DNA of 64,000 nt, from NCBI GenBank assembly GCA_024234675.1, contig JACKNU010000002.1, positions 124,001 through 188,000 of the forward strand, read 5' to 3'. A program made the position numbers and the translations under genes. The notes beneath the pieces are model-generated. The model made no database searches. It had not been told where the DNA came from and saw only the letters and a program-made list of their open reading frames with translations. Source of the DNA: Pseudomonadales bacterium. Lineage in GTDB: Bacteria; Pseudomonadota; Gammaproteobacteria; Pseudomonadales; Halieaceae. The number at the start of each line of letters is the position of its first letter. Positions within the stretch are counted from its first letter, which is position 1. Positions 16,980-25,481 of the stretch are shown piece by piece.

Positions 16980-18056
16980 CTAGAGGGAATTGCGCTCGCC
17001 CCGGCGGGCGGTGGCTTCCTCATCGGGCAGCTGCACCCGGGTAAACAGCTCCGCCGCGGCGGTGTGCCCGGTGAGGGCATCGGCGGCCAGCAGGATGGCG
17101 CCGGCAGTCCAGGTGGGCTTCTCATCGGGCCACAACAGGTCTTCGACCAGCTGGTAACCGGTCCAGTATGAACCGTCCTCGGTGCGCCACTGGTGCAGCC
17201 AGCTGTACACCTCCACGGCGCGGGCGTGATCGCCGGCGGCCAGCAGGGCCATCACCAGCTCACAGGATTCGGCGATGGTTACCCAGGGCTCCTGCTTCTC
17301 GCAGCGACAGCCCAGCTGGTCCTCGACAAACTCATCCCAGCGCGCGGCCAGCCTCGCCTGGGCCTCGCGACCTGTATATACCCCGGCCAGCACCGGGTAG
17401 AACCAGTCCATCGAGTAACGCGATTTGCTCGCCCAGGTGCGGTCGAAACGCTGGGGCTTGTGGCGCAGGGCGGCACCCAGGGCCTCCCGGGCGCAGCGCC
17501 ATTGCGGTCGCGGTTTGGCCAGGGCATGGGCGATGTTGACGGCGCACTCGAGGCTTTTGTAAATGGAGCTGCAGCCGGTGACCAGGGCGTCACCCTTGGG
17601 ACTGCCATCGGCGTCCACGGCCCAGTGAATCTCACCGTGGCCGGTCTGCAGGGAGAGCACGAAGCCTATCGCCCGCTCGACCGTGGGCCACATTTCCTCG
17701 AGAAAATCGCGCTCGCCCGTCACCAGGTAGTAGTGCCACACGCCGGTGGCGATGTAGGCGACGAAATTGCTCTCGCGCCGCTCACAGTTGTCGATCTCCT
17801 CTCCCCGGTAGGAGGCCCACCAGCTGCCATCCGCCAGCTGCATACGGGCCAGCCAGGCATACGCCCTCCGGGCCGCCTGGTGCTCGCCGCCGATGGCCAG
17901 CCCCATGGCCGCTTCCACGTGATCCCAGGGATCGGTGTAGCCGCCATCAAACCAGGGGATTTCGCCACTGGGCAGCTGGGTGTCGAGGATAAACTGCACC
18001 GTTGGCCGCAGGAACTCGTGGGGGAAAAGCCCCCGGCTTAGATACAGGCCGCTCAC
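16980..18056 (-). CDS. alpha/alpha-toroid protein with QW-like repeats (prenyltransferase/terpene-cyclase fold)
   Basis: A 358-residue protein. The start chosen is GTG 18056, which overlaps the stop of the upstream methyltransferase (GTGA); the frame is open to 18161 but those residues are the methyltransferase in another frame. Several repeats follow the pattern Q-x-x-G-x-W: TQLPSGEIPW (residues 26-35), MQLADGSWW (72-80), LQTGHGEIHW (136-145) and RTEDGSYW (291-298). This is characteristic of alpha/alpha-toroid enzymes such as squalene cyclases and prenyltransferase beta subunits. The catalytic DxDD motif of class II cyclases is not evident. No signal peptide. It is encoded with a methyltransferase and a GT4 enzyme, so modification or cyclisation of a lipid or glycan is possible; the reaction is unknown. 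Confidence 0.7.
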   Translation of the reverse strand: MSGLYLSRGLFPHEFLRPTVQFILDTQLPSGEIPWFDGGYTDPWDHVEAAMGLAIGGEHQAARRAYAWLARMQLADGSWWASYRGEEIDNCERRESNFVAYIATGVWHYYLVTGERDFLEEMWPTVERAIGFVLSLQTGHGEIHWAVDADGSPKGDALVTGCSSIYKSLECAVNIAHALAKPRPQWRCAREALGAALRHKPQRFDRTWASKSRYSMDWFYPVLAGVYTGREAQARLAARWDEFVEDQLGCRCEKQEPWVTIAESCELVMALLAAGDHARAVEVYSWLHQWRTEDGSYWTGYQLVEDLLWPDEKPTWTAGAILLAADALTGHTAAAELFTRVQLPDEEATARRGERNSL

Positions 18057-18769
18057 AACGAGGCGCCCTTGCGAAAATACATCACCACACTCTTGCCCAT
18101 GACGGGATTCATAATCTTCTCCAGCGCCCGGGTGACGGCAGGCTGCTCCATGATGTCCCATACCAGCAGGCGATGATACTGGCGCAGCAGCCAGTTACTG
18201 TCCTGCTGGTCCCAGAACAGGCACTTCAGCCACCAGAATGGCGCGTGCAGGGCGTGGGCCCAGTGCCGGTGATAGTGATCGAATCCCAGGCCCTCTATCT
18301 CGCGGCGCAACTCCCTGCCCCTAAAAATACGCAAATGCCCGCCTGGCACCTGGTGATAGTCCTTGCTCAACGCCCAGCAGACCTGCTCCGGCCAGCGCCG
18401 CGGCACGCTGGCGCAAAACAAGCCGCCGGGCTTCAGCACCCGCTCGATTTCCCGCAGCGCGGCCCGGTAGTCGGGAATGTGCTCCAGTACCTCGCTGCAG
18501 ATGACCTTGTCGAAACTGTTGTCGGCAAAGGGCAGCGCCAGGGCGCTGGCCGAGGACAGGCTGAAGGACTTGGCGCTGTTCTCCGGCTCCTCGAAATCGG
18601 CGAACTTTTCCCGCGTGGTAACCAGGTCGGCCAGGGATAAGTCCACGCCCACGGAATGCACATCTGCCGCCACGTAGGCGGAGATGACATGGCGCCCCTC
18701 ACCGCAGCCCAGGTCCAGTACCCAGTCCCCGCGCTCCAGCGGAAAGTGGCTGAATTCAACCGTTTGCAT
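18053..18769 (-). CDS. class I SAM-dependent methyltransferase (Methyltransf_11 type)
   Basis: A 238-residue enzyme with motif I VLDLGCGEGRH (residues 17-27), CSEVLEHIPDY and RVLKPGGLFCASVPR, the pattern of small-molecule methyltransferases of the UbiE/Methyltransf_11 kind. The start at 18769 overlaps the 3' end of the GT4 gene by 14 bases, and its stop overlaps the QW-repeat start, so all three look like one tightly coupled operon (GT4, methyltransferase, QW protein). The long C-terminal part (HYHRHWAHALHAPFWWLKC) is aromatic-rich and may contact a lipid. Substrate unknown. Confidence 0.82.
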   Translation of the reverse strand: MQTVEFSHFPLERGDWVLDLGCGEGRHVISAYVAADVHSVGVDLSLADLVTTREKFADFEEPENSAKSFSLSSASALALPFADNSFDKVICSEVLEHIPDYRAALREIERVLKPGGLFCASVPRRWPEQVCWALSKDYHQVPGGHLRIFRGRELRREIEGLGFDHYHRHWAHALHAPFWWLKCLFWDQQDSNWLLRQYHRLLVWDIMEQPAVTRALEKIMNPVMGKSVVMYFRKGASL

Positions 18770-19982
18770 GGGCCAGCACCTGCCGGTAGTAAGCGACCAT
18801 CTGGCCGGCGCAGACATCCCAGCAGAACTGCTCGAGAATACGCTGCCGGCCCCGCGCCCCCAACTCCTCGCGCCTCTGGGGGTCCCGCAGCAGCGCATCG
18901 ATGGCGTCCGCCATGGCATCGGCGTCCCGGGCGGGGACGGTTACGCCGGCATCCCCCACCACCTCCGGCAGGGCGCCGCCGTCGGTGGAGACCACCGGCA
19001 CGCCGCAGGCCATCGCCTCGCCGGCAGGCAGCCCGAAACCCTCATACACCGATGGCACCACGGCGATCGCGGCCTCGGCGTAGTACTCGACCATCTGCTC
19101 GGTGCTGATGCCGCTGACAAACCGCACCCGCTCGACCAGGCCCAGGCGGCGCAGCAGCTGCTCGGTTTTACCCCCCTCCCTGGGTTTGCTGACCACCAGC
19201 AGTTCCAGCTCCGGGTGACTGGACAACAGCCGGGCGTAGGCCCGCAGCAGGTAGCGCAGGCCCTTGAGCGGCGCATCGGCGGAACAGGTGGCCATCAGGC
19301 GCAGGGGATTGCGCGTCACGCCCGGCAAGGGCCGGAACACGTCCGTGTCGATGCCGTTGTAGACCAGGCCTATACCCGCCGGCTGGATACCGAAATCCCG
19401 GGCGATGTCCTGACGGGAGCAGTCGGAAACCGTGACCACGTGGTGCAGCTGCTTGACCACTTTCTGCTGCATGATGAGGAAAGAGTGCCAGCGCCTGATC
19501 AGCAGCCGCTCCCACCAGCTGCGCGCCGCTTTCAGGGCTATGCGCAGGTCGCTGGTGATGGGGTGGTGCACCGTGGTCACCAGCGGCAGGCCCATGTCCT
19601 GGATGTCCAGCATGCCGTAGCTGAGGCTCTGGTTGTCATGGATGAGGTCGTATTCGCCCGCGTGCTGGCGCAGGTAGCGCACCGCCCGCCGCCCGAAGGT
19701 ATAGGGCTCGGCGAAGCCGCCGGTAAGTTTGCTGCACCACTCGATGATATTGCTCAGGGATCCGAGGTGGCGCGGGCGCAGCGACAGCAGGCCATTCTCG
19801 AACAGGTCCAGGCTGGGCAGCTCGATGAGATGCACCCGTGGATCCAGGTGCGGATAGGGGGGACCCGATATCACGTCCACCTTGTGCCCAGCTTCAACGA
19901 GTGCCTTGCTGAGATAGCGCAGGTAGACGCCCTGGCCACCGGCATAGGGCTGGCTGCGATAGCCCAGCAGCGCGATGCGCAA
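18756..19982 (-). CDS. glycosyltransferase family 4
   Basis: A 408-residue GT-B retaining glycosyltransferase. The N-terminal YAGGQGVYLRYLSKAL is the acceptor-side glycine loop. The C-terminal half has the EGFGLPAGEAMACGVPVV signature with the two Glu of the EX7E motif that bind the nucleotide sugar. The first codon appears to be TTG at 19982 (protein begins MRIALLGYRSQPY) with no clear SD, so the start is tentative. It is the first gene of the three-gene operon with the methyltransferase and QW-repeat protein. Donor and acceptor are unknown; by location a surface glycolipid or polysaccharide. Confidence 0.85.
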   Translation of the reverse strand: MRIALLGYRSQPYAGGQGVYLRYLSKALVEAGHKVDVISGPPYPHLDPRVHLIELPSLDLFENGLLSLRPRHLGSLSNIIEWCSKLTGGFAEPYTFGRRAVRYLRQHAGEYDLIHDNQSLSYGMLDIQDMGLPLVTTVHHPITSDLRIALKAARSWWERLLIRRWHSFLIMQQKVVKQLHHVVTVSDCSRQDIARDFGIQPAGIGLVYNGIDTDVFRPLPGVTRNPLRLMATCSADAPLKGLRYLLRAYARLLSSHPELELLVVSKPREGGKTEQLLRRLGLVERVRFVSGISTEQMVEYYAEAAIAVVPSVYEGFGLPAGEAMACGVPVVSTDGGALPEVVGDAGVTVPARDADAMADAIDALLRDPQRREELGARGRQRILEQFCWDVCAGQMVAYYRQVLAHANG

Positions 19983-20278
19983 GGGGCGGGCCGCATCCTG
20001 TGCGCCGCGCGGATCGGCTCCGGCAGCCGCGGGCGCCGGGTCTAGCTCTAATGTGCCAAGATGCCTGATAACGGCGTCCTCTTGAGATTAATTGCCGGAT
20101 ATTGCGCGGGTATGCTGGCGACAGCGCTGCGTGATGCACAAATGGCATCCTGCGTGCCAAAAGAGCTCATATTTTAAGCAGCCGAAGGGCAAAAATCCAC
20201 CCCGCCGGGTGCCATCGGTCGCCAGCACGGCCGCCTTGTCGCTATAATTCGAGCCCCACCACACAAGGACGTCTGACC
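19983..20278. other. divergent intergenic region between GT4 and rmlA
   Basis: About 296 bases with no convincing gene; short open frames here have no homology-like features. It should hold both divergent promoters. The only clear element is TATAAT (20243-20248) for rmlA. The base composition is more AT-rich around 20080-20190 than in the flanking genes. Confidence 0.6.
20243..20248 (+). promoter_or_regulatory. -10 element upstream of rmlA
   Basis: A perfect TATAAT lies 31 bases before the rmlA ATG; no good -35 is seen at the usual distance, so activation by another factor is possible. Confidence 0.45.
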
Positions 20279-21184
20279 ATGCAGCGCACCTCATACAAGG
20301 GCATCATCCTGGCCGGGGGCTCGGGGACGCGCCTGCATCCGCTCACCAGCACCGTCAGCAAACAGCTGATGCCGGTGTACGACAAGCCCATGATCTACTA
20401 CCCGCTGGCCACCCTGATGCTGGCCGGCATACGGGATATCCTGGTCATCACCACGCCCCGCGACCAGGAAGCCTTCAGCGAGCTGCTGGGGGACGGCAGC
20501 CAGTGGGGTATCAATATCTGCTACACGGTCCAGCCCAGCCCGGACGGGCTGGCCCAGGCGTTTATCCTCGGCGCCGACTTCATAGGCAACTCCCCGGCCG
20601 CGCTGGTACTGGGTGACAACATCTTTTACGGCGGCGGCTTCACCAGGAAACTGCGCCACGCCGCGACCCGGGAAACCGGCGCCTCCGTATTCGCCTACTA
20701 CGTACAGGACCCGGAGCGCTACGGGGTGGTGAGCTTCGACGCCCAGGGCGTTGCCCGGGACATCGAGGAGAAACCCGCCAAACCCCGCTCGCACTACGCG
20801 GTGACCGGCCTGTATTTTTATGACAACGACGTGGTGGATATCGCCCGCAGCATCCGCCCCTCCTCCCGCGGCGAGCTGGAAATAACCGATGTGAACAAGG
20901 CCTATCTGGCCAGGGGCGACCTGCAGGTGGAAGTGATGAGCCGGGGCACCGCCTGGCTGGATACCGGTACCCACAATTCGCTGCTGGATGCGGCCAATTT
21001 CATCCGCGTGGTGGAGGAGCGCCAGGGCCTGAAAATAGCCTGCCCTGAAGAGGTCGCTTACCGCATGGGCTATATCGATGGCGAGCAGTTACTGGCGCTG
21101 GCAGCGCCCCTCGAGAAAAGCGGTTACGGCCTCTACCTGCAGGCGCTGCTGAGCGAGGAAGGAGTGGTATTCGATGAAGTTTGA
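20279..21184 (+). CDS. rmlA: glucose-1-phosphate thymidylyltransferase
   Basis: At 301 residues it matches RmlA/RfbA (about 290-300). The nucleotide-binding GGSGTRLHPLTSTVSKQLMP is intact, as are YDKPMIYYPL, LVLGDNIFYG and ITDVNKAYL. It makes dTDP-glucose from dTTP and glucose 1-phosphate, the first step to dTDP-L-rhamnose. The 3' end overlaps rmlC by 11 bases, so they are coupled. The other two pathway genes, rmlB and rmlD, lie just downstream on the opposite strand. Confidence 0.96.
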   Translation: MQRTSYKGIILAGGSGTRLHPLTSTVSKQLMPVYDKPMIYYPLATLMLAGIRDILVITTPRDQEAFSELLGDGSQWGINICYTVQPSPDGLAQAFILGADFIGNSPAALVLGDNIFYGGGFTRKLRHAATRETGASVFAYYVQDPERYGVVSFDAQGVARDIEEKPAKPRSHYAVTGLYFYDNDVVDIARSIRPSSRGELEITDVNKAYLARGDLQVEVMSRGTAWLDTGTHNSLLDAANFIRVVEERQGLKIACPEEVAYRMGYIDGEQLLALAAPLEKSGYGLYLQALLSEEGVVFDEV

Positions 21185-21722
21185 GAGCACTTCCCTGGGC
21201 GACGTCTTCCTGCTGAAGCCGCGGGTATTCGGCGACCAGCGCGGGTTTTTCCTGGAGAGCTGGAATGCGCAGACCTTCCGCGACGCCGGCTTCGACCTGC
21301 AATTCGTGCAGGACAACCACAGCCGCTCGACCCGCGGCACCCTGCGCGGCATGCACTTCCAGACCCGACACACCCAGGGCAAGCTGGTGCGGGTGACCTC
21401 CGGCGAAGTGTTCGACGTGGTGGTGGACCTGCGCCGCTCCTCGCCCACCTGCGGGCAGTGGCTGGGCGTATGGCTCAGCGCCGCCAACCACCACCAGCTT
21501 TGGGTGCCGCCGGGCTTTGCCCACGGCTTCCTGGTCACCTCCGAATACGCCGACTTCCAGTACAAGTGCACCGATATCTACCACCCGGCCAGCGAGGTCA
21601 GCCTGGCCTGGGATGACCCCACCGTGGGCATAGACTGGCCACTGCCCGGGGGTGAACCGCCGCAGCTTTCAGCCAAGGATGGGCAGGGTTTGGCCTGGAA
21701 GGATATTCCGCTGTTTGATTAG
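21174..21722 (+). CDS. rmlC: dTDP-4-dehydrorhamnose 3,5-epimerase
   Basis: A 182-residue cupin-fold epimerase. Family landmarks are DQRGFFLESWNAQTF, FVQDNHSRSTRGTLRGMHFQ (with the catalytic His in RGMHF), DVVVDLRRSSPT and WVPPGFAHGFLV. It catalyses the double epimerisation in dTDP-L-rhamnose synthesis. It overlaps the end of rmlA and is followed by a nested inverted repeat before the convergent rmlB. Confidence 0.95.
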   Translation: MKFESTSLGDVFLLKPRVFGDQRGFFLESWNAQTFRDAGFDLQFVQDNHSRSTRGTLRGMHFQTRHTQGKLVRVTSGEVFDVVVDLRRSSPTCGQWLGVWLSAANHHQLWVPPGFAHGFLVTSEYADFQYKCTDIYHPASEVSLAWDDPTVGIDWPLPGGEPPQLSAKDGQGLAWKDIPLFD

Positions 21723-21774
21723 TGGGGCTGGACTTGCTCTCAGGTGTCGCTCTAAAGCACCCGAGCAGCGGCTA

Positions 21775-21872
21775 CAGGGTATGGCCTCACGGGACACGCC
21801 AAAGGCCGCGTCCATGCGGGGCTCGGGTTCGGCCATCCATGGCCTCACACGGTCCCGTGAGGCCATACCCTG
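21775..21872. repeat. nested inverted repeat between convergent rml pairs
   Basis: A perfect 21-base inverted repeat has arms at 21775-21795 (starting CAGGGTATGG) and 21852-21872. Inside it a third partial copy (ATGGCCTCAC, 21839-21848) pairs with GTGAGGCCAT (21857-21866), so two alternative hairpins compete for the right arm. A further small stem, TCTCTC/GAGAGA, follows near 21883-21897. It sits in the 200-base gap between the rmlC and rmlB stops. It could be a transcription barrier or a REP/MITE-like repeat unit. Confidence 0.75.
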
Positions 21873-21922
21873 CATCCACTGCTCTCTCATGGAGAGATTA
21901 GAGAAGTTTGGAAAAGCATTTC

Positions 21923-22990
21923 CTACCCAGACAAGAGCGGCCGCCACCAGTCCTCGTTGCCCAGGAACCAGTCCAGGGTCCGTTCCAGCCCTGATTCAAA
22001 ACTCTCCACAGGCGCGTAGCCCAACTCGGCAGCCGCCTTGCGCGCATCGATGGCGTAGCGCCAGTCGTGCCCGGCGCGGTCCTCGACGAAAGTGACCAGG
22101 TCGCGGGCGCTGCCGCCAGCGGCCGCCGGCGCCCCGGGAAAACGGCCGGCCAGGGAGGTATCGGCCGCAAAACGCGCATCCAGGCGATCGCACAACAACT
22201 CCACGATAGCGAGATTGCTCCACTCGTTGTTGCCGCCGATATTATAGGTTTCCCCCACCGCGCCCTGCTCCAGTACCAGCTCAATGCCGCGGCAGTGGTC
22301 CTCCACGTACAGCCAGTCGCGGATATTGCTGCCGTCGCCGTACACCGGCAGGGGCAGGCCCCGCAGGATGTTGGTAATACACAGCGGGATGAGCTTCTCC
22401 GGGAAGTGGAAGGGGCCGTAATTGTTGGAGCAGTTGCTGGTGGTGACCTGCAGGCCGTAAGTGTGGTGATAGGCCCGCACCAGGTGGTCCGAGGCGGCCT
22501 TGCTGGCCGAGTAGGGCGAATTGGGTTCGTAGCGGTGCTGCTCGCTGAAGGCCGGGGCAGTGGCGGCCAGGGAGCCGTATACCTCGTCGGTTGAAACATG
22601 GTGGAAGCGGTGTGCAAGCGGACTCGGGCCACCCAGCCAGACCTCGCGGGCCGCTTTCAGCAGGGTGTGGGTGCCCACCACGTTGGTCTCGATAAAGGCA
22701 TCGGGCCCGGTAATGGAGCGATCGACATGACTTTCCGCGGCAAAATGCACCACCGTATCCACGGCGTGCTCGCGCAGGGTGGCCAGCACCCGGTCGTAGT
22801 CACAGATATCGGCGTGGACAAAGCTGAAGTTGGGCTGGCCCTGCAGGCTGTCGAGGTTGGCGAGGTTGCCGGCATAGGTGAGCGCGTCGTAGGCGATCAG
22901 CCGGTCCTGCGGGTGGCTGCGCGCCCAGTAGTGGACGAAATTGGCACCGATAAAACCGGCGGCGCCTGTTACCAGCAGCGTCTTACTCAT
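21923..22990 (-). CDS. rmlB: dTDP-glucose 4,6-dehydratase
   Basis: A 355-residue extended SDR. TGAAGFIGANFVHY is the NAD-binding loop; YDALTYAGNLANL and the catalytic YSASKAASDH (Tyr-x3-Lys) plus STDEVYG match RmlB. It forms the 4-keto-6-deoxy intermediate of dTDP-rhamnose synthesis. Its start overlaps the end of rmlD by eight bases, so rmlD-rmlB is a coupled operon convergent with rmlA-rmlC. Confidence 0.95.
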   Translation of the reverse strand: MSKTLLVTGAAGFIGANFVHYWARSHPQDRLIAYDALTYAGNLANLDSLQGQPNFSFVHADICDYDRVLATLREHAVDTVVHFAAESHVDRSITGPDAFIETNVVGTHTLLKAAREVWLGGPSPLAHRFHHVSTDEVYGSLAATAPAFSEQHRYEPNSPYSASKAASDHLVRAYHHTYGLQVTTSNCSNNYGPFHFPEKLIPLCITNILRGLPLPVYGDGSNIRDWLYVEDHCRGIELVLEQGAVGETYNIGGNNEWSNLAIVELLCDRLDARFAADTSLAGRFPGAPAAAGGSARDLVTFVEDRAGHDWRYAIDARKAAAELGYAPVESFESGLERTLDWFLGNEDWWRPLLSG

Positions 22991-23864
22991 CCCGCATCTC
23001 CTTTAATTCCTTCAACATGTGGCGCAACTGCACGCGCCAGTGGACGCCTTCCAGGCCCAGGTCGCGCCAGCTGCCGGTCTTGTCCAGCACGCTGTAATGG
23101 GGTCGCTGCGCCGGGGTGGGGTAGTCGCTGGCGGGTATCGGCCGCACCCGCGCCGGCCTGGCCAGCAGGCCCAGGGCGCAGGCCTCTTCACAAATAGCCA
23201 CGGCGAAATCGTACCAACTGCAGACGCCGGCATCGCTCCAGTGATAAATACCCTGCAATTGCGGGCGCCCTGCGGCGGCCCAGACCGCCCGCGCCAGGCC
23301 CCTGGCCCAGGTGGGGGTGCCGACCTGGTCGTCCACCACCGCCAGTTCCTCGCGCTCGGCCATGAGCCGCAGCATGGTCTTGACAAAGTTGCCGCCAAAA
23401 CGGGAGTAGACCCAGCCGGTGCGCAATACCAGCGCCTGCGGCAGTATCCGCTGTACAGCCTGTTCACCGGCCAGCTTGCTGCGCCCGTATTCCCCCAGCG
23501 GCGCGGTAGGCGCGGTGGGTGGATAGGGCCGGGATGCCCGACCGTCGAACACAAAATCCGTCGAGATGTGTATCAGGCGGGCTCCCAGGTCCCGGCAGGC
23601 CTGCGCCAGGTGCGCGGGACCCTCCGCATTGGCGGCCCGAGCGGCCAGCGGTTCCGACTCGGCGGCGTCCACCCCGGTGTAGGCGGCGGCATTGATGACC
23701 AGGGCCGGGGCCAGCTCCGCAACACGTCGCGCCACCCCGTCGGCGTCCGCGATATCCAGGTCGCCACGGGGCGCGGCCAGGCATTGCACAGCAGCGGGGG
23801 CACTGCGGCACAGCTCCCTGCCCAGCTGCCCGCCGGCGCCTACGATCAGTACTTTCTGGCTCAA
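22983..23864 (-). CDS. rmlD: dTDP-4-dehydrorhamnose reductase
   Basis: A 293-residue SDR, last enzyme of dTDP-L-rhamnose synthesis. GAGGQLGREL is the NADPH loop; HISTDFVFDG and YGRSKLAGEQAV carry the catalytic residues. The start is set at TTG 23864 because it directly follows a strong SD (GAGGAGAG) and gives the conserved beginning (SQKVLIVGAGG); the frame is open to 23969 without homology. It overlaps rmlB downstream. Confidence 0.92.
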   Translation of the reverse strand: MSQKVLIVGAGGQLGRELCRSAPAAVQCLAAPRGDLDIADADGVARRVAELAPALVINAAAYTGVDAAESEPLAARAANAEGPAHLAQACRDLGARLIHISTDFVFDGRASRPYPPTAPTAPLGEYGRSKLAGEQAVQRILPQALVLRTGWVYSRFGGNFVKTMLRLMAEREELAVVDDQVGTPTWARGLARAVWAAAGRPQLQGIYHWSDAGVCSWYDFAVAICEEACALGLLARPARVRPIPASDYPTPAQRPHYSVLDKTGSWRDLGLEGVHWRVQLRHMLKELKEMRDE

Positions 23865-23945
23865 TTTCTCTCCTCGGGCGCGGGCAATAGCCGCTGGCTT
23901 CCCCAGGGTACCGGCGTTAGACTGGCTCAAAACAGAGCCCTGCCG

Positions 23946-25481
23946 GTGCCCAGCCACGCATCCCCACACGCCGCTATAGCCATTGATTACCGGGTAATCG
24001 TCGCCCTCAGCCTGCTGTTGTCGCTGTGGCTTATCGCCATCGACCCGGTGCTCGATAGGGACGCTATCTTATACTTACGCACCGCCGATGCCTATTTACA
24101 GGATGGCTTTTTGGCCAGCCTGCGGCTGTTCGATCGCCCTTTGCTGTCGATTTGCCTCGCCCTGCTGCACCAGCTGACGGGTCTGCCGCTGATGTATGCC
24201 GGCCTGCTGCTGAACTCCCTGTTCTACGCGCTGTTCTGCGTGACATTCGTGGCCGCTGTGAGTGCCCTGGGCGGGGACCGCCGGGTGCAGTTGCTCGCCG
24301 TGATCGTGGTCCTGTCGCACCCCACCCTCAATGACCAGCGCAGCTCCATCCTGCGGGATCCGGCCTACTGGGCCTTTATCCTACTGGCATTTCGGCAGCT
24401 GTTGCTGTACGCGCAGCAACCTACAACAGGTGGCATGCTGCGCTGGTACGCGTACATCCTGCTGGCCGCGCTGTTCCGCTTCGAGGGCCTGTTCTTCGCC
24501 GCCTGCGCACCGCTTGCACTGCTGGCAACCCGCGACTTGCCGCGGCGCCTGCAGCACTGCCTGCGCCTGCTCGCACCCTCCCTGCTGGCGCTGGCGGCCA
24601 CCCTGGCAGCCCTGCTGCTGTACCCGGACAGTTTCGGCAGGGGCGGTGCATACTTGCCGGGCATCAGTCACTACGTGCAGCGCCTGCTGGCGTTTTCCCA
24701 GCAGTTCGGCGATCTGGCGCGGGCCGGCGGCGAAATCCTGCTGGACAGTTTCAGTCGCGAAGATGCCGTGGCGGCCACGCTGGCGGGTTTCGGCGCTATC
24801 GTCGCTCTCAACATTTTTCGCGCCCTGACCTGGCCCTGCCTGCTGCTGATGCTGTGGCAACGGCCCGCAAGCATCCACCTGCGGCACGACAACCGCCTCC
24901 TGCTGCGGGCGCATATCATTATCTGTCTGCTTTACCTGGTGGCCTTCACGCTGCTGAACCACTTCATGACCGAGCGCTACGCCACCCAGCCGGTGGTATT
25001 CCTGCTCCTGTACCTGCCCTTCCTGCTGGACGGGATGTGGCGTGTTGGAGCCCGGGCTCCGGCACGCTATGCCGCGCTCGCCTTGCTGGTGTTCATGGCG
25101 GGGGACAGCCTGCATAACCGGGATCATGAAAAAGCCTTTATGCGCGATTCCGCCCAGTGGCTGCAGACCCATACTCCGCAACAGGCCAGCCTGGTGTCGA
25201 ACAACGAGTACCTGGCCTACTTCAGCCAGCGGCAGCTGGACTGGAAGGTCGCTACCTACGTGCACTTCGACCTGGAAAAATTGCTGGCGGTGGAAAAATA
25301 CTGGCGCGGAAAAGACTTCCTGGTAATGCGGGTGACGCGGCACAATGTCACTGCCTGGGAAGCCTTCCTGCAACGGTATTCCCTGGAGGAGACAATGGTG
25401 TTCGACGGCGGGCGCCACGGCAGGGTGGCCATCGTCAAATTGCCCAGTACGGGAGAGGCCGGCGATGAAATCCAGCCTTGA
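23946..25481 (+). CDS. polytopic membrane protein, possible GT-C-type glycosyltransferase
   Basis: About 511 residues with roughly ten hydrophobic segments (for example VIVALSLLLSLWLIAI, YAGLLLNSLFYALFCVTFV, LALAATLAALLLY, VVFLLLYLPFLLDGM) and a soluble C-terminal domain of about 110 residues. The first periplasmic loop has DPVLDRDAILYLRTADAY, with acidic residues placed as in the first loop of GT-C enzymes such as ArnT/PMT; this is only a resemblance. The GTG at 23946 is a tentative start: the frame is open far upstream but antisense to rmlD. It overlaps the downstream kinase-like gene by 17 bases. LPS or O-antigen work is inferred from context. Confidence 0.6.
   Translation: MPSHASPHAAIAIDYRVIVALSLLLSLWLIAIDPVLDRDAILYLRTADAYLQDGFLASLRLFDRPLLSICLALLHQLTGLPLMYAGLLLNSLFYALFCVTFVAAVSALGGDRRVQLLAVIVVLSHPTLNDQRSSILRDPAYWAFILLAFRQLLLYAQQPTTGGMLRWYAYILLAALFRFEGLFFAACAPLALLATRDLPRRLQHCLRLLAPSLLALAATLAALLLYPDSFGRGGAYLPGISHYVQRLLAFSQQFGDLARAGGEILLDSFSREDAVAATLAGFGAIVALNIFRALTWPCLLLMLWQRPASIHLRHDNRLLLRAHIIICLLYLVAFTLLNHFMTERYATQPVVFLLLYLPFLLDGMWRVGARAPARYAALALLVFMAGDSLHNRDHEKAFMRDSAQWLQTHTPQQASLVSNNEYLAYFSQRQLDWKVATYVHFDLEKLLAVEKYWRGKDFLVMRVTRHNVTAWEAFLQRYSLEETMVFDGGRHGRVAIVKLPSTGEAGDEIQP

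Noticed and set aside
20088..20294. Small 68-codon gene on the minus strand in the GT4/rmlA gap
   Set aside because: No SD, odd composition, overlaps the rmlA start and promoter; treated as noise.
23019..23945. Upstream extension of the membrane-protein gene
   Set aside because: This part is antisense to rmlD and has no membrane segments; the hydrophobic protein begins after about 23946.
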